Source: Mycobacterium interjectum
GTDB lineage: Bacteria > Actinomycetota > Actinomycetes > Mycobacteriales > Mycobacteriaceae
Assembly: GCA_002102225.1 (NCBI GenBank)
Contig: LQPB01000028.1
Coordinates: 124,001-188,000 of the forward strand
Direction: 5' to 3'
Length of the DNA: 64,000 bases
A model generated the notes under the pieces. The model was not told the origin of the DNA, searched no databases, and saw only the letters and a list, made by a program, of their open reading frames with translations. Numbering within the stretch: the stretch's first letter is position 1; every line of letters begins with the position of its first letter. This document shows positions 9,144 to 18,032 of the stretch, piece by piece. The position numbers and the translations under genes are program-made.

Positions 9144-9650
9144 TCAGTCCTCCCACTGCCGCCGGCGCGGATAGGCCACATTGATGCCTAGCAGCACCGA
9201 CGCGTGGAGTCCGACGAAGGCGCCCGCGAAGGCCAGCGCAAAGGTCGCCGGCGCGACGTCCCACCGACCGGTGACCGCGGTCAGGCCGGGCAGGCTGGCG
9301 ATCCGCGTGGCGACGTCAACGCCGATGACGACGACCGCAAGCGCGCTGCCGAAATACCATCCCGCTTGCGCCACAGCGGGATTGCGACCGAAGCCCATGG
9401 CCCCCGCGGCCAGCAGGCACGCCGCGATCACCGCGGCGGCGTACACCACGAAGACGCCGGGCAGCGCGTCCCGGGTGGCCATCGAGTACATCAGGTACGC
9501 GTGCGTCGCGACGATGCCGGCGAGCAGGGCGGCGCCCAAACCCGTTACCACCCTGGGCAAGTCGAATGCGACGTAGCCGCCGAGGCTGAGGACTCGAAAT
9601 AGCCGGCTGCGGTGCCAGGTTTCTGGCCACGACCCGACGAGAAAACCCAC
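9144..9650 (-). CDS. Small membrane protein with four hydrophobic spans
   Basis: A 168-residue protein with four clear hydrophobic segments (around residues 36-55, 66-86, 96-112 and 135-155) and His residues in the first (IVATHAYLMYS) and last (VGLHASVLLG) spans. Two His on opposite bundles could ligate haem b, making it a possible cytochrome subunit for the adjoining molybdopterin enzyme. It is first in an apparent three-gene unit (9144-9650, 7634-9130, 7345-7632). The product is not recognised beyond that, and the electron-transfer role is inferred from context. Confidence 0.6.
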   Translation of the reverse strand: MGFLVGSWPETWHRSRLFRVLSLGGYVAFDLPRVVTGLGAALLAGIVATHAYLMYSMATRDALPGVFVVYAAAVIAACLLAAGAMGFGRNPAVAQAGWYFGSALAVVVIGVDVATRIASLPGLTAVTGRWDVAPATFALAFAGAFVGLHASVLLGINVAYPRRRQWED

Positions 9651-9771
9651 ATCGCGCGCGTACCCGATGACGAATTCCTCAAACCTCGACTTGTAGGAAC
9701 TGCCGTTTTCGATTGCCGGTGCGAAGGGCTACATTCGCGGCAGGGTCGCAGGCTACGGAGGAGGCCGTCGC

Positions 9772-10770
9772 GTGAATCCTCAGGATCCGCTCGGGTACGG
9801 CCCGTTCAGCTACGATCCGCTCGGCCGCCTGCCGCCCGCGCCACCGCCGGTCGCGCCGCCACCGGTCGTCGCGCCACCGCCGCCGATGCCGAACCGCCGG
9901 CCCGTCAACCCGCTCGCGACGCAGTCGCTGGTGTTCGCGTTCCTGTCCCCTCCCGTCGGCGCGATCCTCGGGCACCTGGCGCTCGCGCGGATCCGCCGCA
10001 CGGGCGAGCCCGGCCGAAACCGCGCGCTGGCGGGAGTCGGGCTGTCGTATGCCTTCGTCACGCTCGCTGTCGTCGCCCTGCTCGGGTGGGCCACCCTGAC
10101 CGCGTTTCGGTCCACCCCGTCCCGGCCGGGGGCGCCGGGCACCACGGCCGCGGCGCCGCCGGGCCCCACGGTCGCGCCGGGCGGGGTGGCCACCCTGCTG
10201 GCCGGCGTCGGGGACCTGAAGACCATCACCGATGACCAGAACCTCGAGGCCGGCCAGACCTGGGACCACCCGGCCCGCTCCGACCGGGAGGGCACCATCG
10301 ACCGCCCGGAGTGCTGGGGCGCCATCGCCCCGGGGACCCCGGATGCCTACGACGTCGATGCGCTTTTCGGCTACCACGCCGCGGAATTCTCCGACACGCG
10401 CAGCCTGCTCAAGTCGGTCCAGGTGATCCAGGCCGCGGCGGCGTTTCGCGACGCGCCGGCGGCCCAGGCCCAACTGCAGAAGCTGCAGGATGGGTGGCGC
10501 CAATGCGGCGGGACGACCGTGAGCGTGACCATCCCCGAGGCCGGCGCCATCCCGTTCTCGCTGAGCGTGCCCGCCGATGCCGGCAACGGCATCACCACGC
10601 TGGCGCTGACCCCCAAGGGGCTGCAGGTGCGCTCCGCCCGCGCGATCGCGGCCAAGGCCAACGTCGTCGTCGACCTGTACGTGTCCTACAGCGGCACCAC
10701 CGACGCCGACCGCCCCCGGGCCACGGCGGTGAGCATCGCCAACTTCGTGCTCAACAAGATCCCCGGCTAG
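9772..10770 (+). CDS. DUF4190-type membrane protein with PknH-like extracellular sensor domain
   Basis: A 332-residue protein. Residues 1-45 are Pro-rich and cytoplasmic. Residues 50-115 are a DUF4190-like segment (PLATQSLVFAFLSPPVG, LARIRRTGEPGRNRA, then a membrane span). After a Pro/Gly/Ala linker comes an outside domain (about 145-330) that resembles the PknH C-terminal sensor family, with Cys-containing segments RPECWGAIAPG and WRQCGGTTV that should be disulfide-linked. There is no kinase domain, so this is a stand-alone sensor-like protein such as the LppH/LpqQ group. It starts with GTG 9772. The ligand is unknown. Confidence 0.75.
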   Translation: MNPQDPLGYGPFSYDPLGRLPPAPPPVAPPPVVAPPPPMPNRRPVNPLATQSLVFAFLSPPVGAILGHLALARIRRTGEPGRNRALAGVGLSYAFVTLAVVALLGWATLTAFRSTPSRPGAPGTTAAAPPGPTVAPGGVATLLAGVGDLKTITDDQNLEAGQTWDHPARSDREGTIDRPECWGAIAPGTPDAYDVDALFGYHAAEFSDTRSLLKSVQVIQAAAAFRDAPAAQAQLQKLQDGWRQCGGTTVSVTIPEAGAIPFSLSVPADAGNGITTLALTPKGLQVRSARAIAAKANVVVDLYVSYSGTTDADRPRATAVSIANFVLNKIPG

Positions 10771-10800
10771 GGGCAGGGCCGGCCCCAGTAGGGTGGCCTC

Positions 10801-11772
10801 ATGAAATATCTGGACGTCGACGGCGTGGGACGGGTCAGCCGAATCGGGCTGGGCACCTGGCAATTCGGCTCGCGGGAGTGGGGCTACGGGGAGGGCTACG
10901 CCTCCGGCGCCGCGCGGGACATCGTGCGCCGGGCCCGGGCCCTGGGCGTCACGCTGTTCGATACCGCCGAGGTGTACGGCCTGGGCAAGAGCGAGCGGAT
11001 CCTCGGCGAGGCGCTCGGCGACGAGCGCGCCGAGGTCGCGGTGGCCAGCAAGGTGTTTCCGGTGGCCCCGTTCCCCGCGGTGGTCAAGCAGCGCGAGCGC
11101 GCCAGCGCGCGGCGGCTGGGGCTGGACCGCATCCCGCTCTACCAGATCCACCAGCCCAACCCGGTGGTGCCCGACTCGGTGATCATGCCGGGGATGCGCG
11201 ACCTGCTCGACGAGGGAAAGATCGGCGCGGCCGGCGTCTCCAACTACTCGCTGGCGCGCTGGCGCAAGGCCGACGCGGCGCTCGGGCGGCCGGTCATCAG
11301 CAACCAGGTGCACTTCTCGCTCGCCCATGCCGGCGCGCTGGAGGATCTGGTGCCCTTCGCCGAGCGCGAGAACCGCATCGTGATCGCCTACAGCCCGCTG
11401 GCCCAGGGCCTGCTGGGCGGCAAGTACGGGCTGGACAATCGCCCCGGTGGGGTGCGTGCGGTGAACCCGCTGTTCGGCACCGAGAACCTGCGCCGCATCG
11501 AGCCGCTGCTGCAGACGCTGCGCGACGTCGCGACCACGGTCGGCGCCAAGCCGGCGCAGGTGGCGCTGGCCTGGCTGATCCACCTGCCAGGCGTCGTCGC
11601 CATTCCCGGCGCGTCCAGCGTCGAGCAGCTCGAGTTCAACGTCGCCGCCGCCGACATCGAGCTCCCCCAGGATTCGCGCGATGCGCTCACCGACGCGGCG
11701 CGCGCCTTCCGGCCCGCCTCGACCGGGCGGTTCCTGACCGACCTGGTCCGCGAGAGGGTGGGGCTGCGCTGA
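10801..11772 (+). CDS. Aldo/keto reductase
   Basis: A 323-residue NADPH-dependent aldo/keto reductase (TIM barrel). The catalytic tetrad is visible: Asp54 and Tyr59 in LFDTAEVYG, Lys84 in VASKVF and His117 in YQIHQPN. The cofactor-binding end has the AIPGASSVEQLEFN signature in the expected C-terminal position. It belongs to the YajO/Tas-like subgroup that acts on aldehydes and ketones, but the physiological substrate cannot be read from sequence. It starts 30 bases after the previous gene on the same strand. A 48-bp dispersed repeat follows directly. Confidence 0.88.
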   Translation: MKYLDVDGVGRVSRIGLGTWQFGSREWGYGEGYASGAARDIVRRARALGVTLFDTAEVYGLGKSERILGEALGDERAEVAVASKVFPVAPFPAVVKQRERASARRLGLDRIPLYQIHQPNPVVPDSVIMPGMRDLLDEGKIGAAGVSNYSLARWRKADAALGRPVISNQVHFSLAHAGALEDLVPFAERENRIVIAYSPLAQGLLGGKYGLDNRPGGVRAVNPLFGTENLRRIEPLLQTLRDVATTVGAKPAQVALAWLIHLPGVVAIPGASSVEQLEFNVAAADIELPQDSRDALTDAARAFRPASTGRFLTDLVRERVGLR

Positions 11773-11774
11773 CC

Positions 11775-11821
11775 GCGGCGACCCGCGACGCCCGGCTCCG
11801 CCGCGCTTGCGATCGCCGCTA
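11775..11821. repeat. Dispersed intergenic repeat, copy 1
   Basis: About 47 bases beginning GCGGCGACCCGCG, continuing CGCCCGGCTCC and ending GCGATCGCCGCTAG. A near-identical copy lies at 35086-35131. Both copies lie just after a plus-strand stop and run into the TAG stop of a convergent minus-strand gene. The sequence is rich in CG palindromes. The likely nature is a short interspersed intergenic repeat, possibly a bidirectional terminator. Confidence 0.6.
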
Positions 11822-12598
11822 GGACTGCGCGGTGTCCGCGAACGCCGCGGGGCTGGCGGGGGCTCCCCTGGCGACCACGACCGGCATCGACGTCGACGCG
11901 TTGGTGCGCAGGATCGTGTGGACCACGTCGATGAGGTCCTCCACCGGCATCAGCTTGCCGGGCATGCAGCCGCGGGAGGCCCACAGCGGGGCGGCCTTCA
12001 TGGCGAGGTCCATGTCCCAGCCGGTGGTCATTCCCGTCGCCGCGTCGCCCTCGCCGCCGCCGCACTCCCCCACGATCAGGTTGGTGAAGCCGACGTCCGG
12101 GTGTTCGGCGCGCCACGCCTCGACGAGTCGTTCGAGGGCCGCCTTGCTGACGCCGTACGCGCCGAGCCCCGGCCAGGGCGGCCCAAAGGTGCCGGCGTCG
12201 GAAGCCAGGTAGACCACCTTGCCCGCCGACTCGGTCAGGTGCGGCATCGCGGCCGCCGTGACCAGCGCGGCGCCGATGACGTTGGTGTCGAAGACGCGCC
12301 GCCAGGTCTCGGCGTCGGTGTCGACCATGGGCACGAGCGGGCCGATGGCCGGGGTGTAGACCAGGTTGTCGATGCCGCCGAGCGCGTCGACAACGGCGGC
12401 GATCGCCGATCGGCAGGACGCCTCGTCGGTGACGTCGCATTCGATGGCGACGGCGCCGGGTCCCGCCTCCTGCGCGGCGGCCTCGATGCGCTCGCGGCGT
12501 CGGGCCAACAGGGCGACCTGGTCGCCGCGCTGGGCGAGGCCGACACCGATGCAGCGACCGAGCCCGCTCGAGGCGCCCACCACCACTGTCCTTGACAT
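11819..12598 (-). CDS. Short-chain dehydrogenase/reductase
   Basis: A 259-residue classical SDR. The nucleotide-binding motif GASSGLG lies at 8-14, the stabilising NLVYTPAIG occupies the NNAG position (altered), and the catalytic Ser133 is followed by Tyr148-x-x-x-Lys152 (YGVSK). Arg34-Arg35 after the second strand favours NADP(H). It should interconvert an alcohol and a ketone; the substrate is unknown. The gene starts with ATG 12598, stands alone, and converges with the aldo/keto reductase gene. Confidence 0.87.
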   Translation of the reverse strand: MSRTVVVGASSGLGRCIGVGLAQRGDQVALLARRRERIEAAAQEAGPGAVAIECDVTDEASCRSAIAAVVDALGGIDNLVYTPAIGPLVPMVDTDAETWRRVFDTNVIGAALVTAAAMPHLTESAGKVVYLASDAGTFGPPWPGLGAYGVSKAALERLVEAWRAEHPDVGFTNLIVGECGGGEGDAATGMTTGWDMDLAMKAAPLWASRGCMPGKLMPVEDLIDVVHTILRTNASTSMPVVVARGAPASPAAFADTAQS

Positions 12599-12677
12599 AT
12601 TTGCCCTCTCTTGTAACGAGCTGCCGTCGGCAAAAACCTACCGGATATCGCCCGCCGCATGGCGATCGCTCGGCTGC

Positions 12678-14432
12678 TCAATTCCGGACGACGGTGTTCC
12701 GGTCCCCCAACTTGGCCTGGTACATGGCCGCATCCGCCCGCGCCGTGATCGTGTCAACGGAGTCGCCGGGCAGGGCAAGCGTGGCACCGATGCTCAACGT
12801 CGCGTAGAGCGTCTTGCCGGATACGTGGATGGGTTCGGCGGCACGACAGCGAATCTTCTCCGCGACCTCGCCGAGCTCGTCGGTGCTGCGGACGCCGGGC
12901 AACAGGACGAGAATCTCGTCGCCTCCCGTCCGGCCGACGGTGTCGGCTCGGCGGACGCTCCCCCGGATCCGGGCCGCCAGCGTGGCGAGCACGAAGTCGC
13001 CGATGCCGTGTCCCCACGTGTCGTTGATTTCCTTGAAATGGTCTACGTCGCAGAACAAGACGCCGACGTACGTTCCGGGAGCTTGGGCTTGCTCCAGCGC
13101 CGAGGCGAGCCGGCCGATGGCCTCGGCCCGATTCACCAAGCCGGTGAGGGTGTCGAACCGCGCCAGCCGTTCGAGCCGCTGCTCCGCCTCGACCTGATCG
13201 TCCACGACGCGCACCGCCGCGATCAGGCCGTCGGTGTTGCCCTCGGCGTCGACGTACGGCTTTCCGTGGCCCTCGACCCAGTGGTAATTGCCGTCGACGG
13301 AGCGCACCCGGAACCGTTGCAGGACCGATTCGCCGGCCGCGACCCTCCGCAGCGCGGCGATGACCGTCTCGACGTCCCAGGGATGGATGTGACGGTTGAA
13401 ATCCGAGCCGGTCCAGCCTTGCGGTGGCCGGCCCAGCGCGGCCTCCACCGACGGCGATATCCAGGCGATGTCGCGGTCGCGGAGGTGCACGATGATGTCC
13501 ACCGCGTTCTCGGCGAGGATGCGATAGCGCACCTCGGCGTCGGCGCGTTCTTTGCTGACCAGCTCCTTCGCTATCAGCAGTTGCTGCTCGCGCTGGCTGA
13601 AGTAGAACGTGACCGCCCCGACGATGAGGGCACCCAGCAGCACCGAGAAGGTCCACTCCGCGTGCTCGCCCAGCCCGAGCCCCAGGAAGATCGGCCGCGA
13701 CAGCGCAACGACGACCGGAAAACCGGCGAGAATGCCCGCCAGCCGAAGCAGTGACCTCCGGTCGGGTCGGGCGAGCAGCCAAGCCACCGGGAACCGGTCG
13801 GGGCGCGCCAGCGACGTCGCGGCGGCGAGCAGCAATAGCGCGAAGGCCGTCATGAGTGCCTGGCCCGTCGAAGGCGAGTAGCCCACCAGCGCCACGGCGT
13901 TGAACAGGTAGGCCCCCACCGTGACGAACGGGATGGCCCCGCCGGCCGCCATGCAGGCGGGCGATACCACCCGGGTCCACCGATCCACGCGGATCAGTGC
14001 CGCGGCGGCCCCCAGGAACAGGGCCGACGACGCCGTCTGCGGACTCGGACGCCCTGGCCAGGTCTGTTGCGACGCGCGCACCGCGTCGCCGAACCACACC
14101 TGGTCCAGCCCCGACGGGGACCGACCCGTCGCGTACTCCACGAGGGTTATGCCGGCCAGGGCCGCGACCACCAGGGCGAGCCCGCGCCCAGCCCAGATGC
14201 GGGCCCCCGATGGGTGGCCCGATTGCGCCACGATTGCCGCGCTCAGGGCGGCCAGCCACAACGCGGTCCACGGCACCATCTGCGGCCAGCTCGGATCGAC
14301 CCGGGTCAGCCGGTCGACACCGCTCGCCCACCCCGCCCACGCGGCACCGGCAAGGGTGAAGCCCACCAGCACGGCAACCCGTCGGCACCAGGCCACATCA
14401 GTCAGGCACGCGTCAGGGGCCGGCGTCTCCAT
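12678..14432 (-). CDS. Membrane-bound PAS-GGDEF diguanylate cyclase
   Basis: A 584-residue signalling enzyme. Residues 1-270 contain about eight hydrophobic spans, a MASE-like membrane sensor. A PAS domain (about 295-415) precedes a GGDEF domain (about 425-584). The active loop reads GGDEI (503-507), and the product-inhibition site RxxD (Arg494 to Asp497) stands five residues before it. Both features fit active synthesis of cyclic di-GMP from two GTP. There is no EAL domain. ATG 14432 is chosen because GGAAGG lies about 10 bases before it; an in-frame start at 14465 is possible. The PAS region suggests a bound ligand or redox cofactor. Confidence 0.88.
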   Translation of the reverse strand: METPAPDACLTDVAWCRRVAVLVGFTLAGAAWAGWASGVDRLTRVDPSWPQMVPWTALWLAALSAAIVAQSGHPSGARIWAGRGLALVVAALAGITLVEYATGRSPSGLDQVWFGDAVRASQQTWPGRPSPQTASSALFLGAAAALIRVDRWTRVVSPACMAAGGAIPFVTVGAYLFNAVALVGYSPSTGQALMTAFALLLLAAATSLARPDRFPVAWLLARPDRRSLLRLAGILAGFPVVVALSRPIFLGLGLGEHAEWTFSVLLGALIVGAVTFYFSQREQQLLIAKELVSKERADAEVRYRILAENAVDIIVHLRDRDIAWISPSVEAALGRPPQGWTGSDFNRHIHPWDVETVIAALRRVAAGESVLQRFRVRSVDGNYHWVEGHGKPYVDAEGNTDGLIAAVRVVDDQVEAEQRLERLARFDTLTGLVNRAEAIGRLASALEQAQAPGTYVGVLFCDVDHFKEINDTWGHGIGDFVLATLAARIRGSVRRADTVGRTGGDEILVLLPGVRSTDELGEVAEKIRCRAAEPIHVSGKTLYATLSIGATLALPGDSVDTITARADAAMYQAKLGDRNTVVRN

Positions 14433-14577
14433 CGGCTGCCCCTTCCTTCCCCCGCCGCGGCGCAACCGACAGTGTGCGCGGAGAGGTGCCCGACGTTCCG
14501 GGGCACAAGGTCATCAATCTCGGTGCGGAAGGTCACCGATACCGCCCGGCCAGGCCGCGACGACCGCCCGAACCGAC

Positions 14578-16728
14578 TCAGCCGCCGTCGGGCGATTGCA
14601 GCACCACGGCGGTGTGGGCGTCCACGGTGAGCGCGCCGCCGCCGGGCACCTCCTCCGCGGGCGTCTCCTCGTCGGGTCCGGTGAAGACCACGAGCTGCCA
14701 GGAGGCGCCGAATTCCTTGGGCGGCAGGGTGAATTCGATGGGCTCGTGGTGGGCGTTGAAGCACAGCAGGAACGAGTCGTCGAGGACCCGCTGCCCGCGC
14801 GCGTCCCGGTCGGGGATGCCGTGGCCGTTGAGGAACACCGCGACCGACTTGGCGAATCCGGCGCCCCAGTCCTCCTCGGTCATCTCGGCGCCCTCGGGGG
14901 TGAACCAGGCGATGTCGGGCAGTCCGTCCTGGCCACGGCGGCCCAGCGGCTTGCCGGAAAAGAACCGGCGCCGGCGGAACACCGGGTGGTTCGCGCGCAG
15001 CTCCGACACCTTGCGGGTGAACTCCAGCAGGCCGGCATCGGCCGAGGCCCAGTCGATCCAGGTGAGCTCGTTGTCCTGGCAGTAGCCGTTGTTGTTGCCC
15101 TCCTGGGTGCGGCCGAGTTCGTCGCCGTGGCAGATCATCGGCACGCCCTGGGACAGCAGCAGGGTGGTCAGGAAGTTGCGCTGCTGACGGGCCCGCAGCT
15201 CGTTGACCTGGCTGTCGTCGGTCGGCCCCTCAGCCCCGCAGTTCCACGACCGGTTGTGGCTCTCCCCGTCGTTGTTGTCCTCGCCGTTGGCCTCGTTGTG
15301 CTTCTCGTTGTAGGACACCAGGTCGCGCAGCGTGAACCCGTCGTGCGCGGTGACGAAGTTGATCGAGGCCACCGGCCGGCGGGCGGTGTGCTCGTAGAGG
15401 TCGGCCGAGCCCGACAACCGGTAGGCGAACTCGTCGAGCGTGGCCGGCTCGCCGCGCCAGAAGTCACGGACGGTGTCACGGTACTTGCCGTTCCATTCCG
15501 TCCACTGCGGCGGGAAGTTACCCACCTGGTAGCCGCCCGGCCCGACGTCCCACGGTTCGGCGATCAGCTTGACCTGGCTGATCGTCGGATCCTGTTGCAC
15601 CAGTTCGAAAAACGTCGCCAGCCGGTCGACGTCGTAGAACTCCCGCGCCAGCGTGGCGGCCAGGTCGAAGCGAAACCCGTCGACGTGCATCTCGAGCACC
15701 CAGTAGCGCAGCGAGTCCATGATCAGCTGCAGCGCATGCGGATGCCCGGCGTTGAGGCTGTTACCCGTGCCGGTGTAGTCCATGTAGTAACGCTTGTCGT
15801 CGTCGACCAGACGGTAGTAGGCCGCGTTGTCGATGCCGCGCATCGACAGCGTCGGGCCCAGGTGGTTGCCCTCGGCCGTGTGGTTGTAGACGACGTCGAG
15901 GATCACCTCGATGCCGGCCTCGTGCAGGGCGCGCACCATCGCCTTGAACTCCTGCACCTGCCCGCCCGGGGAGGCGGCGCCGGAGTACTTGAAGTCGGGC
16001 GCGAAAAACCCGATCGTGTTGTAGCCCCAATAGTTCGACAGCCCCTTGTCGACGAGGGTGGAGTCGTTGGCGAAGTGGTGCACCGGCATCAGCTCGATGG
16101 CGGTGACGCCGATGCTCTTGAGGTGCTCGATGATCACCGGGTGCGCCACCGCGGAATAGGTGCCGCGCATCTGCTCGGGGATGTCCGGGTGGGTTTGGGT
16201 GAGGCCCTTGACGTGGGCCTCGTAGATGACGGTGTCGGCGTACTGGTGGTCCGGTGGCCGGTCGTTGCCCCAGTCGAAGTAGGGGCTGATCACCACCGAC
16301 TTGGGCATGCTGGGCGCGGAGTCGTCGTCGTTGCGGCTGTCGGGGTCGCCGAAGTTGTAGCTGAACAGCGACTGGTTCCACTCGAAAGTGCCGTCGATGG
16401 CCTTCGAATACGGGTCCACCAGCAGCTTGTTCGGGTTGCACCGCAGGCCGTTCTCCGGCTCGTACGGACCGTGCACGCGATAGCCGTAGTGCTGGCCGGG
16501 TTCGATGCCGGGAATGTAAGCGTGCCAGACGAACCCGTCGACCTCGGGCAGTGGGATCCTGCTCTCGGTGCCGTCGGCGTCGAACAGGCACAGCTCCACC
16601 CGCTCGGCCACCTCGCTGAACACCGCGAAGTTGGTGCCGGCGCCGTCGTAGGTCGCGCCCAACGGATAGGCCCTGCCCGGCCACACTTCACCGGTGGGCG
16701 TGGGGGCAAGGGTTTCTGGGCTGGTCAT
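14578..16728 (-). CDS. glgX: Glycogen debranching enzyme GlgX
   Basis: A 716-residue GH13 isoamylase-type enzyme that hydrolyses alpha-1,6 branches of glycogen or limit dextrin. An N-terminal CBM48-like domain (about 15-120) precedes the TIM barrel. Catalytic residues are Asp355 (in DGFRFDL), Glu391 (in IAEPWD) and Asp463 (in TAHDGF). The GlgX-type stretch HGDELGRTQEGNNNGYCQDN is present. The length is usual for the family (about 700-720). The gene lies downstream of the diguanylate cyclase in sequence but is transcribed first on the minus strand, with 145 bases between. M. tuberculosis GlgX sits beside TreY/TreZ; here it does not. Confidence 0.93.
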   Translation of the reverse strand: MTSPETLAPTPTGEVWPGRAYPLGATYDGAGTNFAVFSEVAERVELCLFDADGTESRIPLPEVDGFVWHAYIPGIEPGQHYGYRVHGPYEPENGLRCNPNKLLVDPYSKAIDGTFEWNQSLFSYNFGDPDSRNDDDSAPSMPKSVVISPYFDWGNDRPPDHQYADTVIYEAHVKGLTQTHPDIPEQMRGTYSAVAHPVIIEHLKSIGVTAIELMPVHHFANDSTLVDKGLSNYWGYNTIGFFAPDFKYSGAASPGGQVQEFKAMVRALHEAGIEVILDVVYNHTAEGNHLGPTLSMRGIDNAAYYRLVDDDKRYYMDYTGTGNSLNAGHPHALQLIMDSLRYWVLEMHVDGFRFDLAATLAREFYDVDRLATFFELVQQDPTISQVKLIAEPWDVGPGGYQVGNFPPQWTEWNGKYRDTVRDFWRGEPATLDEFAYRLSGSADLYEHTARRPVASINFVTAHDGFTLRDLVSYNEKHNEANGEDNNDGESHNRSWNCGAEGPTDDSQVNELRARQQRNFLTTLLLSQGVPMICHGDELGRTQEGNNNGYCQDNELTWIDWASADAGLLEFTRKVSELRANHPVFRRRRFFSGKPLGRRGQDGLPDIAWFTPEGAEMTEEDWGAGFAKSVAVFLNGHGIPDRDARGQRVLDDSFLLCFNAHHEPIEFTLPPKEFGASWQLVVFTGPDEETPAEEVPGGGALTVDAHTAVVLQSPDGG

Positions 16729-16788
16729 GGCGCAATTGATACCCTACCGGAGCCGTTCCCAAACGGTGGCCCGGAAGGCCTTGCGGCA

Positions 16789-16826
16789 GAGCGGTTTTCA
16801 AGGTCTTAACATGACCTTGACCGCTC
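16789..16826 (-). terminator. Hairpin overlapping the stop of the alcohol dehydrogenase gene
   Basis: Two blocks pair in order: GAGCGGT (16789-16795) with ACCGCTC (16820-16826), and CAAGGTC (16799-16805) with GACCTTG (16813-16819). This leaves a 3-base bulge and a 7-base loop. The stem includes the last codons and stop of the minus-strand dehydrogenase gene, and would separate it from glgX. Confidence 0.55.
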
Positions 16827-17979
16827 CGTCCCGCTTTTTCTGGAAGATCTCGTAGGCATGGGGGGCCTGGTCGAGGGGCAGCACGTGGGTGGCGAAGGTG
16901 TCGACGCCCAGCGGGTCTTCGTCGGTCAACAACGGCATGATGTCGTCGACCCATTTCTTCACGTTGGCCTGCCCCATCCGCAGGGTCACCTGCTTGTCGA
17001 AGAGGGTGAGCATCGGCAACGGATCGGCCATCCCGCCGTAGACGCCGATCAGCGAGATGGTGCCGCCGCGGCGCACGATGTCGATGGCGGAATACAGGGC
17101 GCTGAGGCGGTCCACGCCGGCGGTCTGCATGACCCGCTTGCCAAGGAAGTCCGGCAACATCCCGCTGGCCTGCTGGGCCAGCCACGCGGTGGGCGAGCCG
17201 TGCGCCTCCATGCCCACCGCGTCGATCACGGAATCGGTGCCCCGGCCGTCGGTCAGGTCGCGGATCGCCTCACCAAGTGCTGGGTCGAGCCGGCCCAGGT
17301 CGATGGTGTGAATCCCGCGCTCGGCGGCCCGGGCCAGACGCTCCGGGACCAGGTCGACGGCGATGACGTGGTAGCCGAGATGATCGGCGATGCGCGCGGC
17401 CATGTCCCCGATCGGCCCCAGCCCCAGCACGGTCACCGAGCCGCCCTCCGGGATGTCGGCGTAGGCCACCGCCTGCCAGGCGGTCGGCAACACGTCGGAC
17501 AGGTAGACGAAGCGCGAATCCGGCGGCCCCTCAGGGACTTTGATGTGGGTGAACTGCGCCTGCGGCACGCGCAGCAGTTCGGCCTGGCCGCCGGGGACCT
17601 CCCCGTAGAGCTCCGAATAGCCGAACAGCGCCGCGCCCATGCCCTGGTCGCGCACCTGGGTGGTTTCGCACTGTGTGTAGAGCCGCTTCTCGCACATGTA
17701 ACAGCGGCCGCAGGAGATCTGGAACGGGATGACGACCCGGTCGCCGACGCGCAGGTCGCCCGTCTCGGGGCCCACCTCGCGCACGATTCCCATCGGTTCG
17801 TGGCCCAGGATGTCGCCGGGCTTCATGAAGGCGCCGAGAATCTCATACAGGTGCAGGTCGGACCCGCAGATGTTGGTGGAGGTGACCTCGATGATGGCGT
17901 CGGTGGGCCGTTCGATCTTCGGGTCGGGCACCGATTCCACCCGAACGTCGCGCTTGCCCTGCCAGGTGACCGCTTTCAT
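16798..17979 (-). CDS. Zinc-dependent alcohol dehydrogenase (formaldehyde dehydrogenase-like)
   Basis: A 393-residue medium-chain dehydrogenase. Catalytic zinc ligands are Cys38 (TNICGSD), His60 and Glu61 (GHEP). The structural zinc site is Cys90, Cys93, Cys96 and Cys104. The NAD-binding turn GLGPIGDMAAR lies near 200. The long insertion and the HEPMG and YGGMADP stretches place it with glutathione-independent formaldehyde/S-dehydrogenase-like enzymes, where NAD(P) oxidises an alcohol or hemiacetal. ATG 17979 is used; the frame runs further upstream but is out of keeping with the family. It is separated by 53 bases from the GAF-ANTAR gene, which is transcribed before it. Confidence 0.88.
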   Translation of the reverse strand: MKAVTWQGKRDVRVESVPDPKIERPTDAIIEVTSTNICGSDLHLYEILGAFMKPGDILGHEPMGIVREVGPETGDLRVGDRVVIPFQISCGRCYMCEKRLYTQCETTQVRDQGMGAALFGYSELYGEVPGGQAELLRVPQAQFTHIKVPEGPPDSRFVYLSDVLPTAWQAVAYADIPEGGSVTVLGLGPIGDMAARIADHLGYHVIAVDLVPERLARAAERGIHTIDLGRLDPALGEAIRDLTDGRGTDSVIDAVGMEAHGSPTAWLAQQASGMLPDFLGKRVMQTAGVDRLSALYSAIDIVRRGGTISLIGVYGGMADPLPMLTLFDKQVTLRMGQANVKKWVDDIMPLLTDEDPLGVDTFATHVLPLDQAPHAYEIFQKKRDGAVKVMLRP

Positions 17980-18032
17980 GTGCGTGGCACATACCCGCGT
18001 CACGCCGGTCGAAACGGCGCGGGCGACCTGGC

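Noticed and set aside
13921..16809. A 962-codon plus-strand frame opposite glgX and the GGDEF gene
   Set aside because: Shadow of two well-supported minus-strand genes. It crosses their intergenic gap without any start signal or domain.
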